NCBI RefSeq assembly: GCF_964340395.1
Contig: NC_135555.1
Span: 22,305,225-22,369,224, forward strand
Direction: 5' to 3'
Source of the DNA: Glandiceps talaboti
Lineage: Eukaryota; Hemichordata; Enteropneusta; Spengelidae
DNA: 64,000 nt
This document shows, in pieces, positions 26,481 through 37,800 of the stretch; within the stretch, counting starts at the first letter, position 1, and each line of letters begins with the position of its first letter. The notes under the pieces were generated by a model. It did not search any database, was not told the origin of the DNA, and was given only the letters and a program-made list of their open reading frames with translations. The translations under genes were made by a program, and so were the position numbers.

Positions 26481-28630
26481 ATGATCTTATAGAACCCTGT
26501 GAGTGGTACAACTACTTCAAAAAATTACTAAATCTAAATAATTCTGAACCCCTTACAAATAATAATTCTGATGTAATAGATTTAGAACAAAGATTAAACC
26601 CAACATTAAAACATGATCTTGATAAACCAATATCAACCAATGAAATAAAACAAGCTGTTAAAAACTTAAAAAACAATAAAGCTACAGCAGAAGACAAAAT
26701 TTGCAATGAAATGATAAAATATGGACAATTTCAGTTAATAAAACCAATCCATAAATTATTTAATATTGTATATAAATCTAACGTATTTCCAAAATCGTGG
26801 AATGCCAGCATTATTGTTCCGATCCACAAATCAGGACCCAAATCAATTCCATCTAACTACCGAGGAATTGCTATATCTAGTTGCCTTGGCAAATTATTCA
26901 CAAGTATACTGAATAACAGGCTAACCGAATACATAGAAAACAAAAACATTCTACCATCAGAACAGTTTGGTTTTAGAAAAAATTGTCGTACTACGGACAA
27001 TCTATTTATTTTAAAAACAGTTATCAATAAATATTTATATCAAAATGAACAACAAAAAACAAAACAAAAGGACAACAAAATTTATGCTTGTTTCATAGAT
27101 ATGAAAAAGGCATTTGATAGCGTCTCACATGATGGCCTCTTCCAAAAAATGCTTTCTAATAACATATTTGGTAACATGTATAAAATGATTAAACATATAT
27201 ACAGAAATGCAACTTACAAAGTGAAAACCAAAAATGGTTTAACACAAGAATTTAAATCATCTGTAGGAGTCAAACAAGGCTGTAACCTTAGCCCTACACT
27301 ATTTAATATTTTCATTAGTGACCTACCAAGAATTTTTGATTCAAGTCATTGTGACGCACCAACTATCAATAACAAGGCAATCAGTTGCCTACTTTACGCT
27401 GATGATATTGTCCTTCTGTCAAAATCGAAGCAAGGGTTACAACACTGCCTTGACAAATTATCAAAATACACACAGAAATGGAAACTCAAAGTTAACACTA
27501 TGAAAACAAAAATCATGATATTCAATAAAAACAACAGACTGTTACAAAAAAGTGTTTTTTTCTTTGAGGGAGAAGAACTAGACATTGTAAAAAAATTCAA
27601 CTACTTAGGTCTAATTATTTCTCCAAATGGAAAATCAAAAGAAGCAATGGTGAATTTAAAAAACAAAGGGATCAAAGCATTATTTTCACTAAAGTCAAAG
27701 TTAGGCAATCTTAGAAATCTAAGTCCACAATTAATGCTAGATATATTTGATAAACTAATAAGACCAATAGTTGTATATGGGTGTGACATATGGAGTGATG
27801 AGTGCTGCAAAGATTCACCAATTGAAACTGTAAATGTTAACTTCTGTCGGTTTATACTAGGAGTATCAAAGAAAACCACTAAAATGGGGATTTATGGGGA
27901 ACTTGGAAGATTTCCATTAGATATATTTGTGAAAAAACAAGCGATAAAATATCTCGTCCATGTAATGAATACAAAAAACAACATATTACGAGAAGCTTTC
28001 AGTTTCAACAAAGAAAAAAAGACAACCTGGTACAAATCCACAACTTTGTACCTACCTAATAGTGACATAAATCAATTACAAGTCAATGAAATCAGTAAAA
28101 AAATAAAAACACAGCAAATAATCAACATTGAACATCAGCAACAAGCAAGCTTCATCTCACAGTGGAAAAACAGCTTAAATAACAGAGAGGAAAATGGAAA
28201 TAATAACTGCAAACTCAGAACATACAAACTCATTAAATTAGATTTTAAGCTTGAACCATATCTAGAAAAATTAAATAACCCAGAATTGCGATCAATAATC
28301 TGTAAATTCAGACTAAGTGACCACAAACTTGAAATTGAAAAGGGTCGTCATCACAAAATACCAGCTAAAAGCAGATTATGTAAAATATGCAACTCAACCC
28401 TTGTAGAAGATGAAAAACACTTTATATTACAGTGTCCCCTGTATAATTTACTCAGGCATGACCTCTTTAGTGAAGCTGCTAAACATATTAATAATTACAG
28501 AAACTTGACAGAAGAACAACAATTTAAAGAAATAATGAGCAACAAAACTCTAATTATCGCACTTGGAAAATATATCAAACTTAGTAATATAAAAAGGGAG
28601 CACCACCTACAAAATACTCATAATATATAA
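26459..28630 (+). CDS. LINE reverse transcriptase ORF2, 5'-truncated, uninterrupted
   Basis: The frame is open from the satellite (in-frame ATG at 26459) through the junction to TAA at 28628-28630. Only codons from about 26483 on belong to the element. Numbering residues from an upstream TTG at 26411, the RT domain shows GVKQGC-SPTLFN, the catalytic aspartate in FIDMKKAFDSV (Asp 230) and YADD at 329-332. A C-terminal zinc-knuckle-like C-x2-C-x9-H-x4-C sits at 657-675. The RNA-dependent DNA polymerase fold is nearly complete, but the N-terminal APE-type endonuclease is missing, so the copy cannot be autonomous. The satellite-derived start codons are accidental. No stop or frameshift occurs in about 715 codons. 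Confidence 0.9.
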   Translation: MNMVACDNDLIEPCEWYNYFKKLLNLNNSEPLTNNNSDVIDLEQRLNPTLKHDLDKPISTNEIKQAVKNLKNNKATAEDKICNEMIKYGQFQLIKPIHKLFNIVYKSNVFPKSWNASIIVPIHKSGPKSIPSNYRGIAISSCLGKLFTSILNNRLTEYIENKNILPSEQFGFRKNCRTTDNLFILKTVINKYLYQNEQQKTKQKDNKIYACFIDMKKAFDSVSHDGLFQKMLSNNIFGNMYKMIKHIYRNATYKVKTKNGLTQEFKSSVGVKQGCNLSPTLFNIFISDLPRIFDSSHCDAPTINNKAISCLLYADDIVLLSKSKQGLQHCLDKLSKYTQKWKLKVNTMKTKIMIFNKNNRLLQKSVFFFEGEELDIVKKFNYLGLIISPNGKSKEAMVNLKNKGIKALFSLKSKLGNLRNLSPQLMLDIFDKLIRPIVVYGCDIWSDECCKDSPIETVNVNFCRFILGVSKKTTKMGIYGELGRFPLDIFVKKQAIKYLVHVMNTKNNILREAFSFNKEKKTTWYKSTTLYLPNSDINQLQVNEISKKIKTQQIINIEHQQQASFISQWKNSLNNREENGNNNCKLRTYKLIKLDFKLEPYLEKLNNPELRSIICKFRLSDHKLEIEKGRHHKIPAKSRLCKICNSTLVEDEKHFILQCPLYNLLRHDLFSEAAKHINNYRNLTEEQQFKEIMSNKTLIIALGKYIKLSNIKREHHLQNTHNI

Positions 28631-28865
28631 TTTGAAATGTCTAATTACCCTTCATTATTATTTTTTCATTAATATTATGTTTCAACTCGTTGAATAGTTA
28701 TTGTTGTTGTTTTGTTTTGTTTTGTAGTCTTTATTATGATGTGTAATGTTACTTTTGAAAAGCCTATAAGTGTTATTATTATGATTTTTTTTTTCCCAAT
28801 TTTATTTTATTTGTACCTTTAACAAATCCCCAGGGTTTTGTTACGTGTAATCAACAATAAAATAA
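26481..28865 (+). mobile_element. 5'-truncated non-LTR retrotransposon (LINE) inside the satellite
   Basis: About 2.39 kb of non-satellite sequence interrupts one monomer between ...GGCATGTGATA and GTCTGTAAGG. TGATA is present on both sides (26476-26480 and 28866-28870), fitting a 5-bp target-site duplication. It carries one long RT frame and a 235-bp 3' UTR ending in an A-rich AATAAAATAA tail with no long poly(A). The endonuclease and ORF1 expected in full-length LINEs are absent, so it is a 5'-truncated copy from target-primed reverse transcription. The intact frame suggests a young insertion. The clade cannot be fixed here; motif style fits the Jockey/I-like animal LINEs. Confidence 0.9.
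28631..28865 (+). other. LINE 3' UTR and A-rich tail
   Basis: Follows the RT stop codon. It is AT-rich, contains T-runs and TTTTGTTTTG repeats and ends AACAATAAAATAA just before the satellite resumes. The AATAAA-like end would serve as polyadenylation signal or reverse-transcription priming tail. Confidence 0.7.
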
Positions 28866-31800
28866 TGATAGTCTGTAAGGCAGTGAGGTAACTTGTTGTT
28901 TAATAAGTCATCCCTTAACCTTGAACCTAGTACTATAATCATGAACTAGTGGCATGTGATAGTCTGTAAGGCAGTGAGGTAACTTGTTGTTTAATAAGTC
29001 ATCCCTTAATCTTGAACCTAGTACTATAATCATGAACCAGTGGCATGTGATAGTCTCTAAGGCAGTGAGGTAACTTGTTGTTTAATAAGTCATCCCTTAA
29101 CCTTGACCCTAGTACTATAATCATGAACTAGTGGCATGTGGTAGTCTCTAAGGCAGTGAGATAACTTGTTGTTTAATAAGTCATCCCTTAACATTGAACC
29201 TAGTACTATAATCATGAACTAGTGGCATGTGATAGCCTGTAAAGTGGTGAGGTAACTTGTTTAATAAGTCATCCCTTAACCTTGAACCGAGTACTATAAT
29301 CATGAACTAGTGGCATGTGATAGGCTGTAAGGCAGTGAGGTAACTTGTTGTTTAATAAGTCATCCCTTAACCTTGACCCTAGTACTATAATCATGAACTA
29401 GTGGCATGTGGTAGTCTGTAAGGCAGTGAGGTAACTTGTTTAATAAATCATCCCTTAACCTTGAACCTAGTACTATAATCATGAACATGGTGGCATGTGA
29501 TAGTCTGTAAGGCAGTAAGGCAACTTGTTTAATAAATCATCCCTTAACCTTGAACCTAGTACTATAATCATGAACTAGTGGCATGTGGTAGTCTGTAAGG
29601 CAGTGAGGTAACTTTTTGTTTAATAAGTCATCCCTTAACATTGAACCTAGTACTATAATCATGAACTAGTGGCATGTGATAGTCTGTAAGGCAGTGATGT
29701 AACTTGTTTAATAAGTCATCCCTTAACCTTGAACCTAGTACTATAATCATGAACTAGTGGCATGTGATAGTCTGTAAGGCAGTGTGGTAACTTGTTGTTT
29801 AATAAGTCATCCCTTAACCTTGAACCTAGTACTATAATCATGAACATGGTGGCATGTGATAGTCTGTAAGGCAGTGAGGTAACTTGTTGTTTAATAAGTC
29901 ATCCCTTAACCTTGAACCTAGTACTATAATCATGAACATGGTGGCATGTGATAGTCTGTAAGGCAGCGAGGTAACTTGTTGTTTAATAAGTCATCCCTTA
30001 ACATTGAACCTACTACTATAATCATGAACATGGTGGCATGTGATAGTCTGTAAGGCAGTGAGGTAACTTGTATAATAATAAGTCATCCCTTAACCTTGAA
30101 CCTAGTACTATAATCATGAACATGGTGGCATGTGATAGTCTGTAAGGCAGTGAGGTAACTTGTTGTTTAATAAATCACCCCTTAACCTTGAACCTAGTAC
30201 TATACTCATGAACATGGTGGCATGTGATAGTCTGTAAGGCAGTGAGGTAACTTGTTGTTTAATAAGTCATCCCTTAATCTTGAACCTAGTACTATAATCA
30301 TGAACCAGTGGCATGTGATAGTCTCTAAGGCAGTGAGGTAACTTGTTGTTTAATAAGTCATCCCTTAACATTGAACCTAGTACTATAATCATGAACTAGT
30401 GGCATGTGATAGCCTGTAAAGTGGTGAGGTAACTTGTTTAATAAGTCACCCCTTAACCTTGAACCTAGTACTATAATCATGAACATGGTGGCAAGTGATA
30501 GTCTGCAAGGCAGTGAGGTAACTTGTTGTTTAATAAGTCATCCCTTAACCTTGACCCTAGTACTATAATCATGAACTAGTGGCATGTGGTAGTCTGTAAG
30601 GCAGTGAGGTAACTTGTTGTTTAATAAGTCATCCCTTAACCTTGAACCTAGTACTATAATCATGAACCAGTGGCATGTGATAGTCTCTAAGGCAGTGAGG
30701 TAACTTGTTGTTTAATAAGTCATCCCTTAACATTGAACCTAGTACTATAATCATGAACTAGTGGCATGTGATAGCCTGTAAAGTGGTGACGGTAACTTGT
30801 TTAATAAGTCATCCCTTAACCTTGAACCGAGTACTATAATCATGAACTAGTGGCATGTGATAGGCTGTAAGGCAGTGAGGTAACTTGTTGTTTAATAAGT
30901 CATCCCTTAACCTTGACCCTAGTACTATAATCATGAACTAGTGGCATGTGGTAGTCTGTAAGGCAGTGAGGTAACTTGTTTAATAAATCATCCCTTAACC
31001 TTGAACCTAGTACTATAATCATGAACATGGTGGCATGTGATAGTCTGTAAGGCAGTAAGGCAACTTGTTTAATAAATCATCCCTTAACCTTGAACCTAGT
31101 ACTATAATCATGAACTAGTGGCATGTGGTAGTCTGTAAGGCAGTGAGGTAACTTTTTGTTTAATAAGTCATAACTTAACATTGAACCTAGTACTATACTC
31201 ATGAACTAGTGGCATGTGATAGCCTGTAAAGTGGTGAGGTAACTTGTTTCATAAGTCATCCCTTAACCTTGAACCTAGTACTATAATCATGAACTAGTGG
31301 CATGTGGTAGTCTGTAAGGCAGTGAGGTAACTTGTTATTTAATAAGTCATCCCTTACCCTTGAACCTAGTACTATAATCATGAACATGGTGGCATGTGAT
31401 AGTCTGTAAGGCAGTGAGGTAACTTGTATATTAATAAGTCATCCCTTAACCTTGAACCTAGTACTATAATCATGAACATGGTGGCATGTGATAGTCTGTA
31501 AGGCAGTGAGGTAACTTGTATAATAATAAGTCATCCCTTAACCTTGAACCTAGTACTATAATCATGAACATGGTGGCATGTGATAGTCTGTAAGGCAGTG
31601 AGGTAACTTGTTGTTTAATAAATCATCCCTTAACCTTGAACCTAGTACTATAATCATGAACATGGTGGCATGTGATAGTCTGTAAGACAGTGAGGTAACT
31701 TGTTGTTTAATAAGTCATCCCTTAACCTTGAACCTAGTACTATATTCATGAACATGGTGGCATGTGGTAGTCTGTAAGGCAGTGAGGTAACTTGTTGTTT

Positions 31801-34800
31801 AATAAGTCATCCCTTAACCTTGAACCTAGTACTATAATCATGAACCAGTGGCATGTGATAGTCTCTAAGGCAGTGAGGTAACTTGTTGTTTAATAAGTCA
31901 TCCCTTAACATTGAACCTAGTACTATAATCATGAACTAGTGGCATGTGATAGTCTCTAAGGCAGTGAGGTAACTTGTTGTTTAATAAGTCATCCCTTAAC
32001 ATTGAACCTAGTACTATAATCATGAACTAGTGGCATGTGATAGCCTGTAAAGTGGTGAGGTAACTTGTTTAATAAGTCATCCCTTAACCTTGAACCTAGT
32101 ACTATAATCATGAACTAGTGGCATGTGATAGGCTGTAAGGCAGTGAGGTAACTTGTTGTTTAATAAGTCATCCCTTAACCTTGACCCTAGTACTATAATC
32201 ATGAACTAGTGGCATGTGGTAGTCTGTAAGGCAGTGAGGTAACTTGTTTAATAAATCATCCCTTAACCTTGAACCTAGTACTATAATCATGAACATGGTG
32301 GCATGTGGTAGTCTGTAAGGCAGTGAGGTAACTTGTTGTTTAATAAGTCATCCCTTAATCTTGAACCTAGTACTATAATCATGAACTAGTGGCATGTGAT
32401 AGTCTCTAAGGCAGTGAGGTAACTTGTTGTTTAATAAGTCATCCCTTAACATTGAACCTAGTACTATAATCATGAACTAGTGGCATGTGATAGCCTGTAA
32501 AGTGGTGAGGTAACTTGTTTAATAAGTCATCCCTTAACCTTGAACCTAGTACTATAATCATGAACTAGTGGCATGTGATAGGCTGTAAGGCAGTGAGGTA
32601 ACTTGTTGTTTAATAAGTCATCCCTTAACCTTGACCCTAGTACTATAATCATGAACTAGTGGCATGTGGTAGTCTGTAAGGCAGTGAGGTAACTTGTTTA
32701 ATAAATCATCCCTTAACCTTGAACCTAGTACTATAATCATGAACATGGTGGCATGTGGTAGTCTGTAAGGCAGTGAGGTAACTTGTTGTTTAATAAGTCA
32801 TCCCTTAACATTGAACCTACTACTATAATCATGAACATGGTGGCATGTGATAGTCTGTAAGGCAGTGAGGTAACTTGTTGTTTAATAAGTCATCCCTTAA
32901 CCTTGAACCTAGTACTATAATCATGAACTAGTGGCATGTGGTAGTCTGTAAGGCAGTGAGGTAACTTGTTGTTTAATAAGTCATCCCTTAACCTTGAACC
33001 TAGTACTATAATCATGAACCAGTGGCATGTGATAGTCTCTAAGGCAGTGAGGTAACTTGTTGTTTAATAAGTCATCCCTTAACATTGAACCTAGTACTAT
33101 AATCATGAACTAGTGGCATGTGATAGCCTGTAAAGTGGTGACGGTAACTTGTTTAATAAGTCATCCCTTAACCTTGAACCGAGTACTATAATCATGAACT
33201 AGTGGCATGTGATAGGCTGTAAGGCAGTGAGGTAACTTGTTGTTTAATAAGTCATCCCTTAACCTTGACCCTAGTACTATAATCATGAACTAGTGGCATG
33301 TGGTAGTCTGTAAGGCAGTGAGGTAACTTGTTTAATAAATCATCCCTTAACCTTGAACCTAGTACTATAATCATGAACTAGTGGCATGTGATAGGCTGTA
33401 AGGCAGTGAGGTAACTTGTTGTTTAATAAGTCATCCCTTAACCTTGACCCTAGTACTATAATCATGAACTAGTGGCATGTGGTAGTCTGTAAGGCAGTGA
33501 GGTAACTTGTTTAATAAATCATCCCTTAACCTTGAACCTAGTACTATAATCATGAACATGGTGGCATGTGGTAGTCTGTAAGGCAGTGAGGTAACTTGTT
33601 GTTTAATAAGTCATCCCTTAATCTTGAACCTAGTACTATAATCATGAACTAGTGGCATGTGATAGTCTCTAAGGCAGTGAGGTAACTTGTTGTTTAATAA
33701 GTCATCCCTTAACATTGAACCTAGTACTATAATCATGAACTAGTGGCATGTGATAGCCTGTAAAGTGGTGAGGTAACTTGTTTAATAAGTCATCCCTTAA
33801 CCTTGAACCTAGTACTATAATCATGAACTAGTGGCATGTGATAGGCTGTAAGGCAGTGAGGTAACTTGTTGTTTAATAAGTCATCCCTTAACCTTGACCC
33901 TAGTACTATAATCATGAACTAGTGGCATGTGGTAGTCTGTAAGGCAGTGAGGTAACTTGTTTAATAAATCATCCCTTAACCTTGAACCTAGTACTATAAT
34001 CATGAACATGGTGGCATGTGGTAGTCTGTAAGGCAGTGAGGTAACTTGTTGTTTAATAAGTCATCCCTTAACATTGAACCTACTACTATAATCATGAACA
34101 TGGTGGCATGTGATAGTCTGTAAGGCAGTGAGGTAACTTGTTGTTTAATAAGTCATCCCTTAACCTTGAACCTAGTACTATATTCATGAACTAGTGGCAT
34201 GTGGTAGTCTGTAAGGCAGTGAGGTAACTTGTTGTTTAATAAGTCATCCCTTAACCTTGAACCTAGTACTATAATCATGAACCAGTGGCATGTGATAGTC
34301 TCTAAGGCAGTGAGGTAACTTGTTGTTTAATAAGTCATCCCTTAACATTGAACCTAGTACTATAATCATGAACTAGTGGCATGTGATAGCCTGTAAAGTG
34401 GTGACGGTAACTTGTTTAATAAGTCATCCCTTAACCTTGAACCGAGTACTATAATCATGAACTAGTGGCATGTGATAGGCTGTAAGGCAGTGAGGTAACT
34501 TGTTGTTTAATAAGTCATCCCTTAACCTTGACCCTAGTACTATAATCATGAACTAGTGGCATGTGGTAGTCTGTAAGGCAGTGAGGTAACTTGTTTAATA
34601 AATCATCCCTTAACCTTGAACCTAGTACTATAATCATGAACATGGTGGCATGTGATAGTCTGTAAGGCAGTAAGGCAACTTGTTTAATAAATCATCCCTT
34701 AACCTTGAACCTAGTACTATAATCATGAACTAGTGGCATGTGGTAGTCTGTAAGGCAGTGAGGTAACTTTTTGTTTAATAAGTCATCCCTTAACATTGAA

Positions 34801-37800
34801 CCTAGTACTATACTCATGAACTAGTGGCATGTGATAGCCTGTAAAGTGGTGAGGTAACTTGTTTCATAAGTCATCCCTTAACCTTGAACCTAGTACTATA
34901 ATCATGAACTAGTGGCATGTGGTAGTCTGTAAGGCAGTGAGGTAACTTGTTATTTAATAAGTCATCCCTTACCCTTGAACCTAGTACTATAATCATGAAC
35001 ATGGTGGCATGTGATAGTCTGTAAGGCAGTGAGGTAACTTGTATATTAATAAGTCATCCCTTAACCTTGAACCTAGTACTATAATCATGAACATGGTGGC
35101 ATGTGATAGTCTGTAAGGCAGTGAGGTAACTTGTATAATAATAAGTCATCCCTTAACCTTGAACCTAGTACTATAATCATGAACATGGTGGCATGTGATA
35201 GTCTGTAAGGCAGTGAGGTAACTTGTTGTTTAATAAATCATCCCTTAACCTTGAACCTAGTAGTATAATCATGAACATGGTGGCATGTGATAGTCTGTAA
35301 GACAGTGAGGTAACTTGTTGTTTATTAAGTCATCCCTTAACCTTGAACCTAGTACTATATTCATGAACATGGTGGCATGTGGTAGTCTGTAAGGCAGTGA
35401 GGTAACTTGTTGTTTAATAAGTCATCCCTTAACCTTGAACCTAGTACTATAATCATGAACCAGTGGCATGTGATAGTCTCTAAGGCAGTGAGGTAACTTG
35501 TTGTTTAATAAGTCATCCCTTAACATTGAACCTAGTACTATAATCATGAACTAGTGGCATGTGATAGTCTCTAAGGCAGTGAGGTAACTTGTTGTTTAAT
35601 AAGTCATCCCTTAACATTGAACCTAGTACTATAATCATGAACTAGTGGCATGTGATAGCCTGTAAAGTGGTGAGGTAACTTGTTTAATAAGTCATCCCTT
35701 AACCTTGAACCTAGTACTATAATCATGAACTAGTGGCATGTGATAGGCTGTAAGGCAGTGAGGTAACTTGTTGTTTAATAAGTCATCCCTTAACCTTGAC
35801 CCTAGTACTATAATCATGAACTAGTGGCATGTGGTAGTCTGTAAGGCAGTGAGGTAACTTGTTTAATAAATCATCCCTTAACCTTGAACCTAGTACTATA
35901 ATCATGAACATGGTGGCATGTGGTAGTCTGTAAGGCAGTGAGGTAACTTGTTGTTTAATAAGTCATCCCTTAATCTTGAACCTAGTACTATAATCATGAA
36001 CTAGTGGCATGTGATAGTCTCTAAGGCAGTGAGGTAACTTGTTGTTTAATAAGTCATCCCTTAACATTGAACCTAGTACTATAATCATGAACTAGTGGCA
36101 TGTGATAGCCTGTAAAGTGGTGAGGTAACTTGTTTAATAAGTCATCCCTTAACCTTGAACCTAGTACTATAATCATGAACTAGTGGCATGTGATAGGCTG
36201 TAAGGCAGTGAGGTAACTTGTTGTTTAATAAGTCATCCCTTAACCTTGACCCTAGTACTATAATCATGAACTAGTGGCATGTGGTAGTCTGTAAGGCAGT
36301 GAGGTAACTTGTTTAATAAATCATCCCTTAACCTTGAACCTAGTACTATAATCATGAACATGGTGGCATGTGGTAGTCTGTAAGGCAGTGAGGTAACTTG
36401 TTGTTTAATAAGTCATCCCTTAACATTGAACCTACTACTATAATCATGAACATGGTGGCATGTGATAGTCTGTAAGGCAGTGAGGTAACTTGTTGTTTAA
36501 TAAGTCATCCCTTAACCTTGAACCTAGTACTATAATCATGAACTAGTGGCATGTGATAGTCTGTAAGGCAGTGAGGTAACTTGTTGTTTAATAAGTCATC
36601 CCTTAACGTTGAAACTAGTACTATAATCATGAACATGGTGGCATGTGATAGTCTGTAAGGCAGTGAGGTAACTTGTTGTTTAATAAGTCATCCCTTAATC
36701 TTGAACCTAGTACTATAATCATGAACCAGTGGCATGTGATAGTCTCTAAGGCAGTGAGGTAACTTGTTGTTTAATAAGTCATCCCTTAACATTGAACCTA
36801 GTACTATAATCATGAACTAGTGGCATGTGATAGCCTGTAAAGTGGTGAGGTAACTTGTTTCATAAGTCATCCCTTAACCTTGAACCTAGTACTATAATCA
36901 TGAACTAGTGGCATGTGGTAGTCTGTAAGGCAGTGAGGTAACTTGTTATTTAATAAGTCATCCCTTACCCTTGAACCTAGTACTATAATCATGAACATGG
37001 TGGCATGTGATAATCTGTAAGGCAGTGAGGTAACTTGTATATTAATAAGTCATCCCTTAACCTTGAACCTAGTACTATAATCATGAACCAGTGGCATGTG
37101 ATAGTCTCTAAGGCAGTGAGGTAACTTGTTGTTTAATAAGTCATCCCTTAACATTGAACCTAGTACTATAATCATGAACTAGTGGCATGTGATAGTCTCT
37201 AAGGCAGTGAGGTAACTTGTTGTTTAATAAGTCATCCCTTAACATTGAACCTAGTACTATAGTCATGAACTAGTGGCATGTGATATCCTGTAAAGTGGTG
37301 AGGTAACTTGTTTAATAAGTCATCCCTTAACCTTGAACCTAGTACTATAATCATGAACTAGTGGCATGTGATAGGCTGTAAGGCAGTGAGGTAACTTGTT
37401 GTTTAATAAGTCATCCCTTAACCTTGACCCTAGTACTATAATCATGAACTAGTGGCATGTGGTAGTCTGTAAGGCAGTGGGGTAACTTGTTTAATAAATC
37501 ATCCCTTAACCTTGAACCTAGTACTATAATCATGAACATGGTGGCATGTGATAGTCTGTAAGGCAGTAAGGCAACTTGTTTAATAAATCATCCCTTAACC
37601 TTGAACCTAGTACTATACTCATGAACTAGTGGCATGTGGTAGTCTGTAAGGCAGTGAGGTAACTTTTTGTTTAATAAGTCATCCCTTAACATTGAACCTA
37701 GTACTATAATCATGAACTAGTGGCATGTGATAGCCTGTAAAGTGGTGAGGTAACTTGTTTCATAAGTCGTCCCTTAACCTTGAACCTAGTACTATAATCA

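Noticed and set aside
27318-28326. Other ORFs of 60-92 codons overlapping the LINE
   Set aside because: Out-of-frame or antisense shadows of the 700-codon RT frame.
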